A stretch of 42,881 nt of DNA from an uncultured Collinsella sp. (GTDB lineage Bacteria; Actinomycetota; Coriobacteriia; Coriobacteriales; Coriobacteriaceae): contig CATVTM010000008.1 of the NCBI GenBank assembly GCA_958346935.1, positions 1-42,881 of the forward strand, written 5' to 3'. Positions within the stretch are counted from its first letter, which is position 1; every line of letters starts with the position of its first letter. Shown in pieces: positions 23,775 to 31,638 of this stretch. The notes beneath the pieces were generated by a model, which did no database searches, was not told where the DNA came from, and saw only the letters and a list, made by a program, of their open reading frames with translations. Both the position numbers and the translations under genes were made by a program.

Positions 23775-26700
23775 ATGGCGAACACCCAGAACTATATTAA
23801 CCACCTGCTGCAGAACACCGGCATTACGCCGGCATGCAGCGAAGAAGAGCGCTTGGCTGCCGAGGATATCGCTCAGATCTTCCGCAACCACGGCTTTGAT
23901 CCCGAGGTTCAGGAGTTCAATGCCCCGGCGCCCAGTAGGTTGGCATTTGCCGTTACCGGTATTCTTGCGTTTGCCGGCGCCCTGCTGATGGGCATCGGCG
24001 GCGGCATCGGCTTGGTCGGCACCTTGCTGGCCATTGCCGGCGCCGTTCTTTACGTGTTCGAGCGCACGGGCCACCCCGTGGTTTCGCGCCTGGGCAAGAC
24101 GGGCGTGAGCCAAAATGTCATCGCTTACCACAAGGCCTCGGGCCCGCTCGCGTCTCCGCGCAACCGCCCGGTGGTCGTTGTCGCACACTACGACTCTCCC
24201 CGTGCTGAGCTGCTCGCCCGCGAGCCCTATGCTTCGTATCGTGCGCTCATCGCCAGGCTGTTGCCCGTTGCCACGGTTGCCCCTGCTGCCGTTGCCATCT
24301 TGCGTATCCTGCCGCTCCCCGGCGCGCTCAAGGTTCTGCTGTGGATTGTCGCGATCCTCGCTTCCCTCGTCGCGCTCGCCAACGCGGCAAACATCATCTC
24401 TAACCGCCACATTCTTCCCTATACGTCCGGCGCGGTGTGCAACAAGTCTTCTGTCGCCGCTATGCTCGGCGTTATGGACAACGTTGCTCCCTTCCAGGGC
24501 GAAAACGAGTTTCCCGACGATGTTCCGTTCGATACCTATTTTGGGGAGCAGAAGCGTCGTGCCGAGGAGATGGCGCGCGCAGCAGCGGAGTATGCCGCGG
24601 CCCAACAGCAAAACGACTACGGCAACACCATCGAGTATGAAGAGCCTACCTACGCCGAGGACGAGTTCGGTCAGCCGATTGCTCCCGACGCTCAGACCGA
24701 GCCCGAACAGGGCGAGGCTTTCGACGAGCAGATCGAGGGTTTTGAGGGTGCGTCTGCCGACGAGACGCTGATTGGCGCCATCGTGCCCGAGGATCAGAAT
24801 CAGGCTGTCCAGGCCGAAGAGTTCAATGACGAGGTTCCCGCTGCCGAGTCGGCGGAGGAGCCTGTCGCGGCCGAGCCCGAGCCCAAGCTCTATCGCAATG
24901 CCGCCGGCAACATCCGCTTTGGTTCGGATGCCATCCGTGCGCTCGGAATGCTTCCCGAGTCCTGCACGCTCGATTACGAGGAGGGCGAGGAGCCGACGTT
25001 TGAGCCCGAGCCTGCCCCCGTCGTGACTGCACCTGCGCCCGTTGTCGCCATGGATGATGAGTCTGCCGCGGTTACCGCTGCCGTTGCCGAGCCCGAGGCG
25101 GTGTCCGCGATCGATCCCGCGGCAGGACTGGACATTTTGGCTCCCGCCGCGCCGGCGCAAGACGTTACGGACGAGTCTGACGACGATTACGTTGAACAGC
25201 CGAGGCGCGTGTCTTACGAGAGCGATACTGATTTCTCGGCCGAGATTCCCGCGGCAACGCCCCATGCCGATATTGCATCCGCGTTCTCTTCGATTGGCGC
25301 CAGTGCTTCCAACTTCTTTAAGGGTGCGCTTGCAAAGGGCAAGAAATTTGTCGACGATTTCGAGGAGAAGCGCGCTGCCGCACGCGAGGCTGCCGAGCAG
25401 GAGGCTATCGCTCAGCAGCAGGCAGCCGAGGCGGCACGCGAGCGCGCGGCGCAAGAGTTCGAGCAGAACGAGGCTATGCAGTCCGTGCCCGTCGACGCTG
25501 CCGAAGCTACAACGTCCTTTGAGTCCCAGCAACCGGCGTCCACGGATGTTGTTGAGGCGACGACGTCTTTCGAGGCTCAGCAGCACGTCGATAGCACCAT
25601 GTCGTTTGATGCCGCGCAGTTCGATTCCACGATAACGTTTGAAAAGCAAGGCACCGCGATTGCCGAGCCCCTTCCTGTTTCCGATGAGCAGGGCGACGCG
25701 GTGGACGATGACGAGCCTATTGATGCTGCCGAAATCCAAGATGCCGCCGAGGACGAGGCCGTCGAGGCCAACCCTGACGAAGAGCAATACGCGGCAGCCG
25801 AGCAAGATGATTCGGCCGAGGTCGAGCAGGAGGAAGTGCCTGCGGTTTCCGAGGCTCCCGAGACAGATGAGTCGAGGCCTTACTCCACGCAGATTTTCAC
25901 CATGCCGACCCCGAGTGGTTCCGGTGCCACGGTTGCCGATGTTGCTCCCACCCAGGACGAAACGGTCGATTCCCTTATGGCCCAGATTTCCTCCCAGGCA
26001 TCACCGCGTCCGCAGATGAATGTTCCCGATCCGGCGTCGGCTCCGTCGCCCGCGCCTTCCTCGTCTCCGCTGGCTTCGGTCCCCGATCCGTCGCTGCCGT
26101 CGATGAAGCAGGCAAACGTTGCGTCTCGTACGTCGCTGTTCGACCTTCCCGACCCCTCTGCACAGGTCAACGACCCCTTTGCTACCGCTCAGGGTCCCGA
26201 GCCCACATCGGCACCCGTTGCGCCTCCTATGCCCGTTGCGTCGGGCGCTCAGCCGATCGAGACCATTTCGGCTCCCGCCCCGGCGGCACCCAAGTCTCGT
26301 AAGCGCGGCCTGGGTGGCCTGTTCGGCCGTAAAAAGAAAAACGAGCAGGATAGCATGAGCGACTGGCTGGGCGTCGAAGACGATTACGATGCCAAGAAGT
26401 CCGGTCGCGGTATCGGTTCGTGGGATAACTTCGAGGACGATAACGATGGCTGGAAGGGCGGCGCTACGTCTTCCGACGGCGCTTCTCCCGAAGATATGCT
26501 CTCGGCTGTCGCCTCTATGGGCGATGATGAGCTGCTCGGTCACGATATCTGGTTTGTGGCAACGGGCGCCTCGGATTGTGATGGCGCCGGTATGAAGGCC
26601 TTCTTGGCATCGCATCGCGACAAGCTCCGTGGCGTATTCTTCATCAATCTTGAATCCGTCGGCGCCGGTAGGCTTTCGGTGGTGACGGTCGAGGGCGAAC

Positions 26701-26972
26701 AGCAGCTGCTCAAGGGCGATCGCCGCATCATGAACCTGGTCAGCAAGGTGTGCAAGTCGTTCCATGTCGATTGTGCCGCGCTCGAGATGCCCTATGCCAA
26801 GACCGATGCCTATGCCGCGCTCGAGGCGAGCCGCCGAGCCCTCACCATCGCCGGCGTGGACGGCACGCGTCTGGCTTGCGCTCGTACCGAGGACGACCTG
26901 CCCCACAATGTCAACCCGACGAACATTGCCACGGTATCCGAGGTCGTGACCGAGGTTATCCGCCGTTCGTAG
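23775..26972 (+). CDS. Large membrane protein with M28-peptidase fold interrupted by a ~640-residue disordered insert
   Basis: The 1065-residue product starts at the ATG at 23775 (GGAG upstream). Residues about 1-220 resemble the first half of an M28 peptidase: a VVVVAHYDSPRAE motif near 137 and GAVCNKSSVAAMLGVMDN near 218. Two hydrophobic blocks are inserted here (about 55-95 and 160-205; three to four membrane helices). Residues about 255-895 are low complexity (Glu, Ala, Pro), with a coiled-coil-like stretch near 510-575, four TxxF(E/D) repeats and a basic KSRKRGLGGLFGRKKK patch. The second M28 half (about 905-1065) follows: HDIWFVATG, FINLESVG, TDAYAAL and LPHN. Several metal ligands are replaced (Cys for Asp, Ser-Asp for Glu-Glu), so it may be catalytically dead. 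It is followed by a small membrane protein. Confidence 0.75.
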   Translation: MANTQNYINHLLQNTGITPACSEEERLAAEDIAQIFRNHGFDPEVQEFNAPAPSRLAFAVTGILAFAGALLMGIGGGIGLVGTLLAIAGAVLYVFERTGHPVVSRLGKTGVSQNVIAYHKASGPLASPRNRPVVVVAHYDSPRAELLAREPYASYRALIARLLPVATVAPAAVAILRILPLPGALKVLLWIVAILASLVALANAANIISNRHILPYTSGAVCNKSSVAAMLGVMDNVAPFQGENEFPDDVPFDTYFGEQKRRAEEMARAAAEYAAAQQQNDYGNTIEYEEPTYAEDEFGQPIAPDAQTEPEQGEAFDEQIEGFEGASADETLIGAIVPEDQNQAVQAEEFNDEVPAAESAEEPVAAEPEPKLYRNAAGNIRFGSDAIRALGMLPESCTLDYEEGEEPTFEPEPAPVVTAPAPVVAMDDESAAVTAAVAEPEAVSAIDPAAGLDILAPAAPAQDVTDESDDDYVEQPRRVSYESDTDFSAEIPAATPHADIASAFSSIGASASNFFKGALAKGKKFVDDFEEKRAAAREAAEQEAIAQQQAAEAARERAAQEFEQNEAMQSVPVDAAEATTSFESQQPASTDVVEATTSFEAQQHVDSTMSFDAAQFDSTITFEKQGTAIAEPLPVSDEQGDAVDDDEPIDAAEIQDAAEDEAVEANPDEEQYAAAEQDDSAEVEQEEVPAVSEAPETDESRPYSTQIFTMPTPSGSGATVADVAPTQDETVDSLMAQISSQASPRPQMNVPDPASAPSPAPSSSPLASVPDPSLPSMKQANVASRTSLFDLPDPSAQVNDPFATAQGPEPTSAPVAPPMPVASGAQPIETISAPAPAAPKSRKRGLGGLFGRKKKNEQDSMSDWLGVEDDYDAKKSGRGIGSWDNFEDDNDGWKGGATSSDGASPEDMLSAVASMGDDELLGHDIWFVATGASDCDGAGMKAFLASHRDKLRGVFFINLESVGAGRLSVVTVEGEQQLLKGDRRIMNLVSKVCKSFHVDCAALEMPYAKTDAYAALEASRRALTIAGVDGTRLACARTEDDLPHNVNPTNIATVSEVVTEVIRRS

Positions 26973-26993
26973 ACGGAGCTCTAAGGAGTCAAC

Positions 26994-27212
26994 GTGTTTT
27001 CGTATATTAAGCGCCATTGGCCTGTCTACGTGATTTTGACCTTGATTGCCATTGCGTTAGGATTTGGGGCTGCCTACATCGTGGGTGCAAAGGGCTCGAC
27101 CCCCGCCTCCGCAATCAGCGAAGAGGTGGAGCAAGAACAGAGTACGGGTGCCGATGGGATTCCTGAGTCCGAGCAGGCAATCGTTGATGGTGGATCTTCG
27201 TCTGCAGAGTAG
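26994..27212 (+). CDS. Small single-pass membrane protein
   Basis: The 72-residue product has a short basic start (MFSYIKRHW), one membrane segment (about 11-31, Ile/Leu/Ala/Gly) and an acidic, Ser/Glu-rich tail. The GTG start follows AAGGAG, 21 bases after the M28-like gene, so the two are likely co-transcribed. A strong terminator follows. No family recognised; it could be a partner of the M28-like protein. Confidence 0.7.
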   Translation: MFSYIKRHWPVYVILTLIAIALGFGAAYIVGAKGSTPASAISEEVEQEQSTGADGIPESEQAIVDGGSSSAE

Positions 27213-27235
27213 ATACGGCGATTTACATGATTGAA

Positions 27236-27271
27236 AGCGGGCGAGCCAGGGGACTGGCTCGCCCGCTTTTT
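27236..27271. terminator. Bidirectional terminator between the M28-like operon and the adhesin
   Basis: A 14-bp perfect stem (27236-27249 with 27254-27267) and 4-base loop, with a T run on the plus strand and a short A run before it. It lies between converging genes and probably serves both. Confidence 0.9.
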
Positions 27272-27278
27272 CATCGCG

Positions 27279-30200
27279 CTAGCGCTTCTTTGGGATCGAC
27301 CTAAGGCGAGCGAACCATAGGGCTGCGGCACCCGAGGTCAGGAGCGCGGTGATGCAAGCGGCGATGGGAACTGATCCTGTTGCCGGTAGGTCCTGCGGTA
27401 GGGTACAGCGTTGAATGACGCTGTCCTCGTCATGTGACTCAAGTTTATCGCCGCCGCCGTTGCGGCAAAGATCGACGCGTGCGCTGTTGGTGAGTGCGGT
27501 TTGGGGCGTATAAGCCGACGTCGCCTGCATGTGCACGATTGCGCCCCGGGCGTCTGTGCCAAGGATTGCTTTGGCATCGTCAAGATCGTCGTGCTCATCT
27601 TTGAGATCATCGCGGTTCCAAGAATCCGCATCGCTTCGAGTCGTAAAGTCGGCGGCTACCGCACCGTATTCAATTCGAATGCCCGTTACGACGGTATTGG
27701 ATGCAAGGTCGAGTTCTTTCGCCTCGAGTGTGGTGGATTCCATGGTTGAGATATTCGCCTTCCAGAGGTGCCAACCGTCGTAATCGACGAGGCGACAGTC
27801 CTCACCCAGGCTCTCTTTTACTTCGTCGGACTCAAGCCAAGGATTTTCGTGCCCATCGTCAAGTGTCGCGTTTGCCGGCTCATCGACGTCTGTCGAGTCC
27901 AACGGCGTCGTGCGATACCATACGTTGCACAGACCGTTGAGGTCGCCGATGGCGACGGGGGTTTTGATTGAGACGAATCTCGCCGTATCGTCCTCGGCAC
28001 ACTCAAGATCATCGGTAATCGTAAACTCATCAACCCAAGTAGCGGAATCGTTTCGAGCATCGATGGTATAGGAGAAAAGCCCATCACTATTGGTTTGCGT
28101 CGTGGCGCGGTTTTTACCATCGCCGTTAGCCAACAGGCCCTTTTCGATAGGTTGGACAAGTTCCTGACGCTTGTCGACCTGTCCCTTGATCTCGATAGGC
28201 GCATCCCTCATCGCGACGGATTGGACTTCTCCCGTATCCTTTATTTCAAACGTTATCTCCTCGGCAAGGTCATAGGTCCGCGGAGACATCATTTCGCACA
28301 ACGAGTAGGTGCCGGGTGCAAGATGTTCGACGCGGTGTGGCTTGTCGGATGAGGTCCAGGAGTCTATTTCGGTTTTATCGGGACCATATAAGGTGAGCTG
28401 TGCGCCTTCTACTTCCTGCTCACCGCTTGCATCGACCTTGGAGATATCAACCTTGGTGTAATCGTCGGATACGTTAAGCCGTGCTTCTACAACGGGTGTT
28501 TTCTGGTCGGCATAAGTAAGGTCGACAATATGGGTTGTCCGATCGAGCAAGAAGCCTGCCGGCGCTTGAGTCTCGACAACCTCGTAGCGTGCGGTGCCAG
28601 ATCCCAGTGGGAGGTTGTCCGCGCGTGCTTCTCCAGTTTCATCCGTCGTGACGGTCGCGACAGTCTCACCGTCGAGCGCGGCAATGCTACCGTCGGGGCG
28701 CACGATATCACCCGAGGCACGGATCTCAAAGACGGCGCCCGCGAGACTGCTGCCGTCTTTGGCATCGGTTTTAACGATCCTGATGTTTCCGGTCGCGGCG
28801 TGGTCATAATACGAGGCGATTGCAACGGGCGTTAGGTTCATGTCGGCGGGTATGTTTACCTCGATCTCTTCACCGACAAGATAGGGCTCTTTGGCCGAGG
28901 TCTCGCGTACATAATAGGTGCCCGGCACGAGCGATTCGGGCAGTGTGACGGTCCCGGTCGCGTCAGTCGTAAAGGTGTCCATTACGTTATGTGCTGGATA
29001 CCAGCAAGTTTGTGAGACAGGTTCGTGATTGCTGTCGAGGAGTTGGAAGGTGAATCCGGCTAGGGGAACAGAAGCGCCTGTTTGGGCATCGCGTTTTACA
29101 ATCTGGAGATGCGTCGACAGAGCGTGGTTGTCCACGATATATTGAAGCTCGGCGCCGTCGGAAATCTGATTGGCCCCGACGGTCCATTCCCCTGCACGTT
29201 TAAAACCCTCGGGGACGGTTTCCGGAACCTCGCGAACCGTGTAGCCGGCACGGTCGTATGGGACGGCTCCGTGGACACCGGCGGGTCGCTTGCCTGTGCC
29301 GAACCATGCTTCGGGCTGATCTTTGGTGGAGGCAAAGCCATAGATGTTTGTGGTCAGTGTGCCAACAACCTGCTGAGAGCTGTTGCTGACAACCTCAAAG
29401 ACAACACCACCCGCCGGCTGCTCCAGGCCGGATTGGTCGCTATTGCCGTAATCCTTGAATTTGGAAATCTCAAGGTTAAACGCAATGGGGATATCGGAAA
29501 CGCGAGATTCGATCTCGACCACGCCTGAATCGCCGAGCTGGTCGGCTCCAACGGTATAGGTCCAGCTGTCGTTGGATGGCAGGTAGCCCTCGGGGGCTTT
29601 TGATTCGTAGATGGTAAAGGTTCCTAAGGGGACATCGGCGAGGGTGGCCCGACCGCTTTCGTCGGTCGTGAGGATTTGTGCCCATCCAGGGGTTGATTGC
29701 GACACACACGTGAACTCTGCTCCTGCGAGTGAAGATCCCACCTGGGGGCCGGCATTCGTCGCGGCATCGAGTTTTACGATACGCAGGTTGATGGTGCCGG
29801 GCTGTTCATCAATGGCGACCCGCTCGCCGTCATTCCCCGTGGTAAAGGCAATACGATCGTGGCGGGGGACATAGCCGGCCGGCGCCTTCGTTTCAACTAG
29901 GTAGTATGCTGTGTTGGGCAGAAGTGTTGCTTGCGCTCGACCGTTGCTGTCCATCTTGATGGTGCCGACACGCGCGCCGCTGGCGCTTTCAAAAATATCG
30001 AATGTTGCCCCGGTAAACTGATAGGTATTGTTTCCGCTGGTAATAACGGTGTTAGCAGACTGCTTTTGGAAGGAAACAGAGACCGCCGGCAGTACATAGA
30101 GCATGTCTTGACGTTTGCTGCCGCCCGATACGGTTCCTAGATAGCGTCGCGCGCGGTGCGGAGCGGCTTTGATACTTCCTGATTTTGCGCTGTCGTGGAG

Positions 30201-30710
30201 CCACCGCGCAGCCGCCACGACTTCATTGTCGGCGGTAAAGTGTCCGCTCTTGGTTTTACCCTGAGCGGTCGTGTAGGAGTAGGTGCCGTCGACATGGGTA
30301 GTGCCGTTGAGCATCCATACGGCAAGCTGGGTGGCGGCGCGGGCGCGATCGGGTGAAAGATGGTAACCGCCAAACGACGTGGTGGTGGGATATCCGTGAC
30401 AAACGATTGCCGCGAACTCGTCGTCGAGCCACACCCAGCCTTGATCAAAGTTGAGCCATGGGCCGCCCGGTTTGGTGGGGCCGGGGCGGTCCTGGTTCAT
30501 GCAGTAGGCAATCGAGGTGTCTTGAGCTTCATACTTGCCGATAAAGAAGGGTCCACAATCATCGCTAATAGTGCGGAAGCCGAGCTGGTCGTAGCCATCG
30601 ACGGCAAATGCGGCTCCCGGTGCCAGGCAGCCGAAAAGCAGGAAGAGGAGCAGGAGCAGCGGACCTGTTGCGATTGCGCTGTGGACAGAGTGCGTGGGTG
30701 CGTTGGACAT
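27279..30710 (-). CDS. Thioester-domain, SpaA/Cna-B repeat, LPXTG-anchored surface adhesin
   Basis: The 1143-residue protein has a signal peptide (about 1-36). A thioester domain (about 38-205) carries YC at Cys70 and TQLAVW at Gln128, the pair that forms the internal thioester in such adhesins and can bond covalently to host amines. Six SpaA/Cna-B-type beta-sandwich repeats follow (about 215-850), each with a [ED]TxAPxGY-like or YxxxE strand where isopeptide bonds form. A larger beta-rich domain (about 850-1095) comes next, then LPATG (1108-1112), a membrane helix and RSIPKKR. Sortase should anchor it to the wall. No sortase or other pilin gene is nearby, so it is probably a stand-alone adhesin. 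The ATG follows AAGGAG. It is transcribed head-on to replication. Confidence 0.92.
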   Translation of the reverse strand: MSNAPTHSVHSAIATGPLLLLLFLLFGCLAPGAAFAVDGYDQLGFRTISDDCGPFFIGKYEAQDTSIAYCMNQDRPGPTKPGGPWLNFDQGWVWLDDEFAAIVCHGYPTTTSFGGYHLSPDRARAATQLAVWMLNGTTHVDGTYSYTTAQGKTKSGHFTADNEVVAAARWLHDSAKSGSIKAAPHRARRYLGTVSGGSKRQDMLYVLPAVSVSFQKQSANTVITSGNNTYQFTGATFDIFESASGARVGTIKMDSNGRAQATLLPNTAYYLVETKAPAGYVPRHDRIAFTTGNDGERVAIDEQPGTINLRIVKLDAATNAGPQVGSSLAGAEFTCVSQSTPGWAQILTTDESGRATLADVPLGTFTIYESKAPEGYLPSNDSWTYTVGADQLGDSGVVEIESRVSDIPIAFNLEISKFKDYGNSDQSGLEQPAGGVVFEVVSNSSQQVVGTLTTNIYGFASTKDQPEAWFGTGKRPAGVHGAVPYDRAGYTVREVPETVPEGFKRAGEWTVGANQISDGAELQYIVDNHALSTHLQIVKRDAQTGASVPLAGFTFQLLDSNHEPVSQTCWYPAHNVMDTFTTDATGTVTLPESLVPGTYYVRETSAKEPYLVGEEIEVNIPADMNLTPVAIASYYDHAATGNIRIVKTDAKDGSSLAGAVFEIRASGDIVRPDGSIAALDGETVATVTTDETGEARADNLPLGSGTARYEVVETQAPAGFLLDRTTHIVDLTYADQKTPVVEARLNVSDDYTKVDISKVDASGEQEVEGAQLTLYGPDKTEIDSWTSSDKPHRVEHLAPGTYSLCEMMSPRTYDLAEEITFEIKDTGEVQSVAMRDAPIEIKGQVDKRQELVQPIEKGLLANGDGKNRATTQTNSDGLFSYTIDARNDSATWVDEFTITDDLECAEDDTARFVSIKTPVAIGDLNGLCNVWYRTTPLDSTDVDEPANATLDDGHENPWLESDEVKESLGEDCRLVDYDGWHLWKANISTMESTTLEAKELDLASNTVVTGIRIEYGAVAADFTTRSDADSWNRDDLKDEHDDLDDAKAILGTDARGAIVHMQATSAYTPQTALTNSARVDLCRNGGGDKLESHDEDSVIQRCTLPQDLPATGSVPIAACITALLTSGAAALWFARLRSIPKKR

Positions 30711-31007
30711 GGCTGCTCCTTATCCCTCGTGCGCCGCACGGGGAGGCTGCGACGCGTAGGATGAGGCTACCCCCGAGGTTCATGCGGGTAAGTACCGGAG
30801 CCTGACCAAAAGCTTGCCCAATTCCTGACAAATTGAGCTCAAATACAACAATCAAGCAAAAGCGCAGGTAGAAGATAAGGTGAACAGGAAGTCAAAGGTC
30901 CTCGTCTCCACAATTAACGCGATTTTCAAACGAATCTCCACAGCTAAAACAAGCATCGCCACCCTTGTATCGAACAAGACAACCGCGTTATACTATCCCC
31001 CACATAT
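30711..31007. other. Intergenic region between adhesin and tRNA-Gly
   Basis: About 300 bases without a supportable gene. They hold the leader of the leftward adhesin (about 120-170 bases, GC-rich near the start codon), a perfect 10-base palindrome TTGAGCTCAA at 30833-30842 in an AT-rich stretch that may be an operator or part of the adhesin promoter, and the tRNA-Gly promoter at the right end. Short open frames here have no ribosome binding site and look incidental. Confidence 0.5.
30965..30994 (+). promoter_or_regulatory. tRNA-Gly promoter
   Basis: A -35-like TTGTAT (30965-30970) and -10 TATACT (30989-30994) with an 18-base spacer, ending 13 bases before the mature tRNA. Confidence 0.6.
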
Positions 31008-31082
31008 GCGGGCATCGCCAAGTGGTAAGGCATCAGCTTCCCAAGCTGACACTCGCGGGTTCGAGTCCCGTTGCCCGCTCCA
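31008..31082 (+). tRNA. tRNA-Gly (anticodon CCC)
   Basis: The acceptor stem GCGGGCA pairs with TGCCCGC, the T-arm reads GGGTTCGAGTCCC and the anticodon stem TCAGC/GCTGA encloses TTCCCAA, giving anticodon CCC for GGG codons. The terminal CCA is encoded (31080-31082). A terminator follows at once. The last 18 bases recur in three downstream repeats. Confidence 0.96.
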
Positions 31083-31092
31083 TTCGAATTTC

Positions 31093-31125
31093 AGGCACGG
31101 TAACGTTTCGTTACCGTGCCTTTTT
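31093..31125 (+). terminator. Terminator of tRNA-Gly
   Basis: A perfect 13-bp stem (31093-31105 with 31109-31121), 3-base loop and T run to 31125, starting 10 bases after the tRNA. Transcription would have to read through it to reach the repeat array. Confidence 0.9.
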
Positions 31126-31136
31126 CAATAAAGTGC

Positions 31137-31151
31137 CGGGACTCGAACCCG
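31137..31151 (-). repeat. Inverted copy of the tRNA T-arm
   Basis: The 15 bases cgggactcgaacccg are the exact reverse complement of the tRNA-Gly T-arm at 31056-31070. The arm is partly self-complementary, which lowers the weight of the match. Confidence 0.6.
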
Positions 31152-31169
31152 ACAGGGTGCGAGCGTTAA

Positions 31170-31188
31170 ATAAACGCGAAGCGTTTAT
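31170..31188 (+). repeat. Hairpin with GAA loop ahead of the repeat array
   Basis: ATAAACGC-GAA-GCGTTTAT is a perfect 8-bp stem with a GAA loop, the same loop as in the hairpins inside the three downstream repeats. It has no T run. Confidence 0.6.
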
Positions 31189-31217
31189 AGCGAGCAGGCA
31201 AGGTCGCCGATAGGCGG

Positions 31218-31273
31218 CCGCAGCCGGTGCGGATTTGCGAAGCAAATGCGCGGACGTCCCGTTGCCCGCTCCA
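31218..31273 (+). repeat. tRNA-Gly tail repeat, unit 1
   Basis: A 56-base unit made of two adjacent hairpins (CCGCA-gccgg-TGCGG, then ATTTGC-GAA-GCAAAT), a short linker and the last 18 bases of tRNA-Gly including CCA, copied exactly (31256-31273). Confidence 0.9.
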
Positions 31274-31348
31274 TCGAGCGCGGGAGACCTTGGGACGGCC
31301 AATTCAACAAAGTCTTCCCCATCGTCTCCGTGAATCCGAGGAGATCGG

Positions 31349-31404
31349 CCGCAGCCGGTGCGGATTTGCGAAGCAAATGCGCAGACGTCCCGTTGCCCGC
31401 TCCA
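31349..31404 (+). repeat. tRNA-Gly tail repeat, unit 2
   Basis: Same 56-base unit, 131 bases after unit 1, with one change in the linker and an exact 18-base tRNA tail (31387-31404). The 75 bases between units 1 and 2 are unlike those between units 2 and 3. Confidence 0.9.
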
Positions 31405-31480
31405 TCAGCCGAGGTCGATTTCGGGAACGACAGATTCGACCGGTTTCGCCCCCGCGTCTCCCCGGACCCAGGTTTGTCGA

Positions 31481-31536
31481 CCGCAGCCGGTGCGGATTTG
31501 CGAAGCAAATACGCGGATGTCCCCATGCCCGCTCCA
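31481..31536 (+). repeat. tRNA-Gly tail repeat, unit 3
   Basis: Same unit, 132 bases after unit 2. The two hairpins are identical; the tail has two mismatches to the tRNA (CCAT in place of CGTT). It ends about 100 bases before purB. Confidence 0.9.
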
Positions 31537-31638
31537 ATTCCAAAATGTTAGGTTAATGCCTGCTGCCCATACTCGCACCCGCGCACGGTACAATGGTTGA
31601 GTTACGACCAACGTGCCAATAACCAAAAAGGAGCCGCT

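Noticed and set aside
23724..25805. 693-codon open frame opposite the M28-like insert
   Set aside because: It encodes a low-complexity Arg/Leu/Gly-rich peptide, as expected opposite Glu/Ala/Pro codons.
31218..31536. Repeat-spacer pattern suggesting a CRISPR array
   Set aside because: Units are 56 bases with 75-base gaps, contain a tRNA tail and two hairpins, and no cas genes are present.
31185..31560. Overlapping short open frames on both strands across the tRNA-tail repeats
   Set aside because: The repeat period (131-132) means the units do not keep one frame, no ribosome binding sites precede them, and similarity between the peptides comes only from the DNA repeat.
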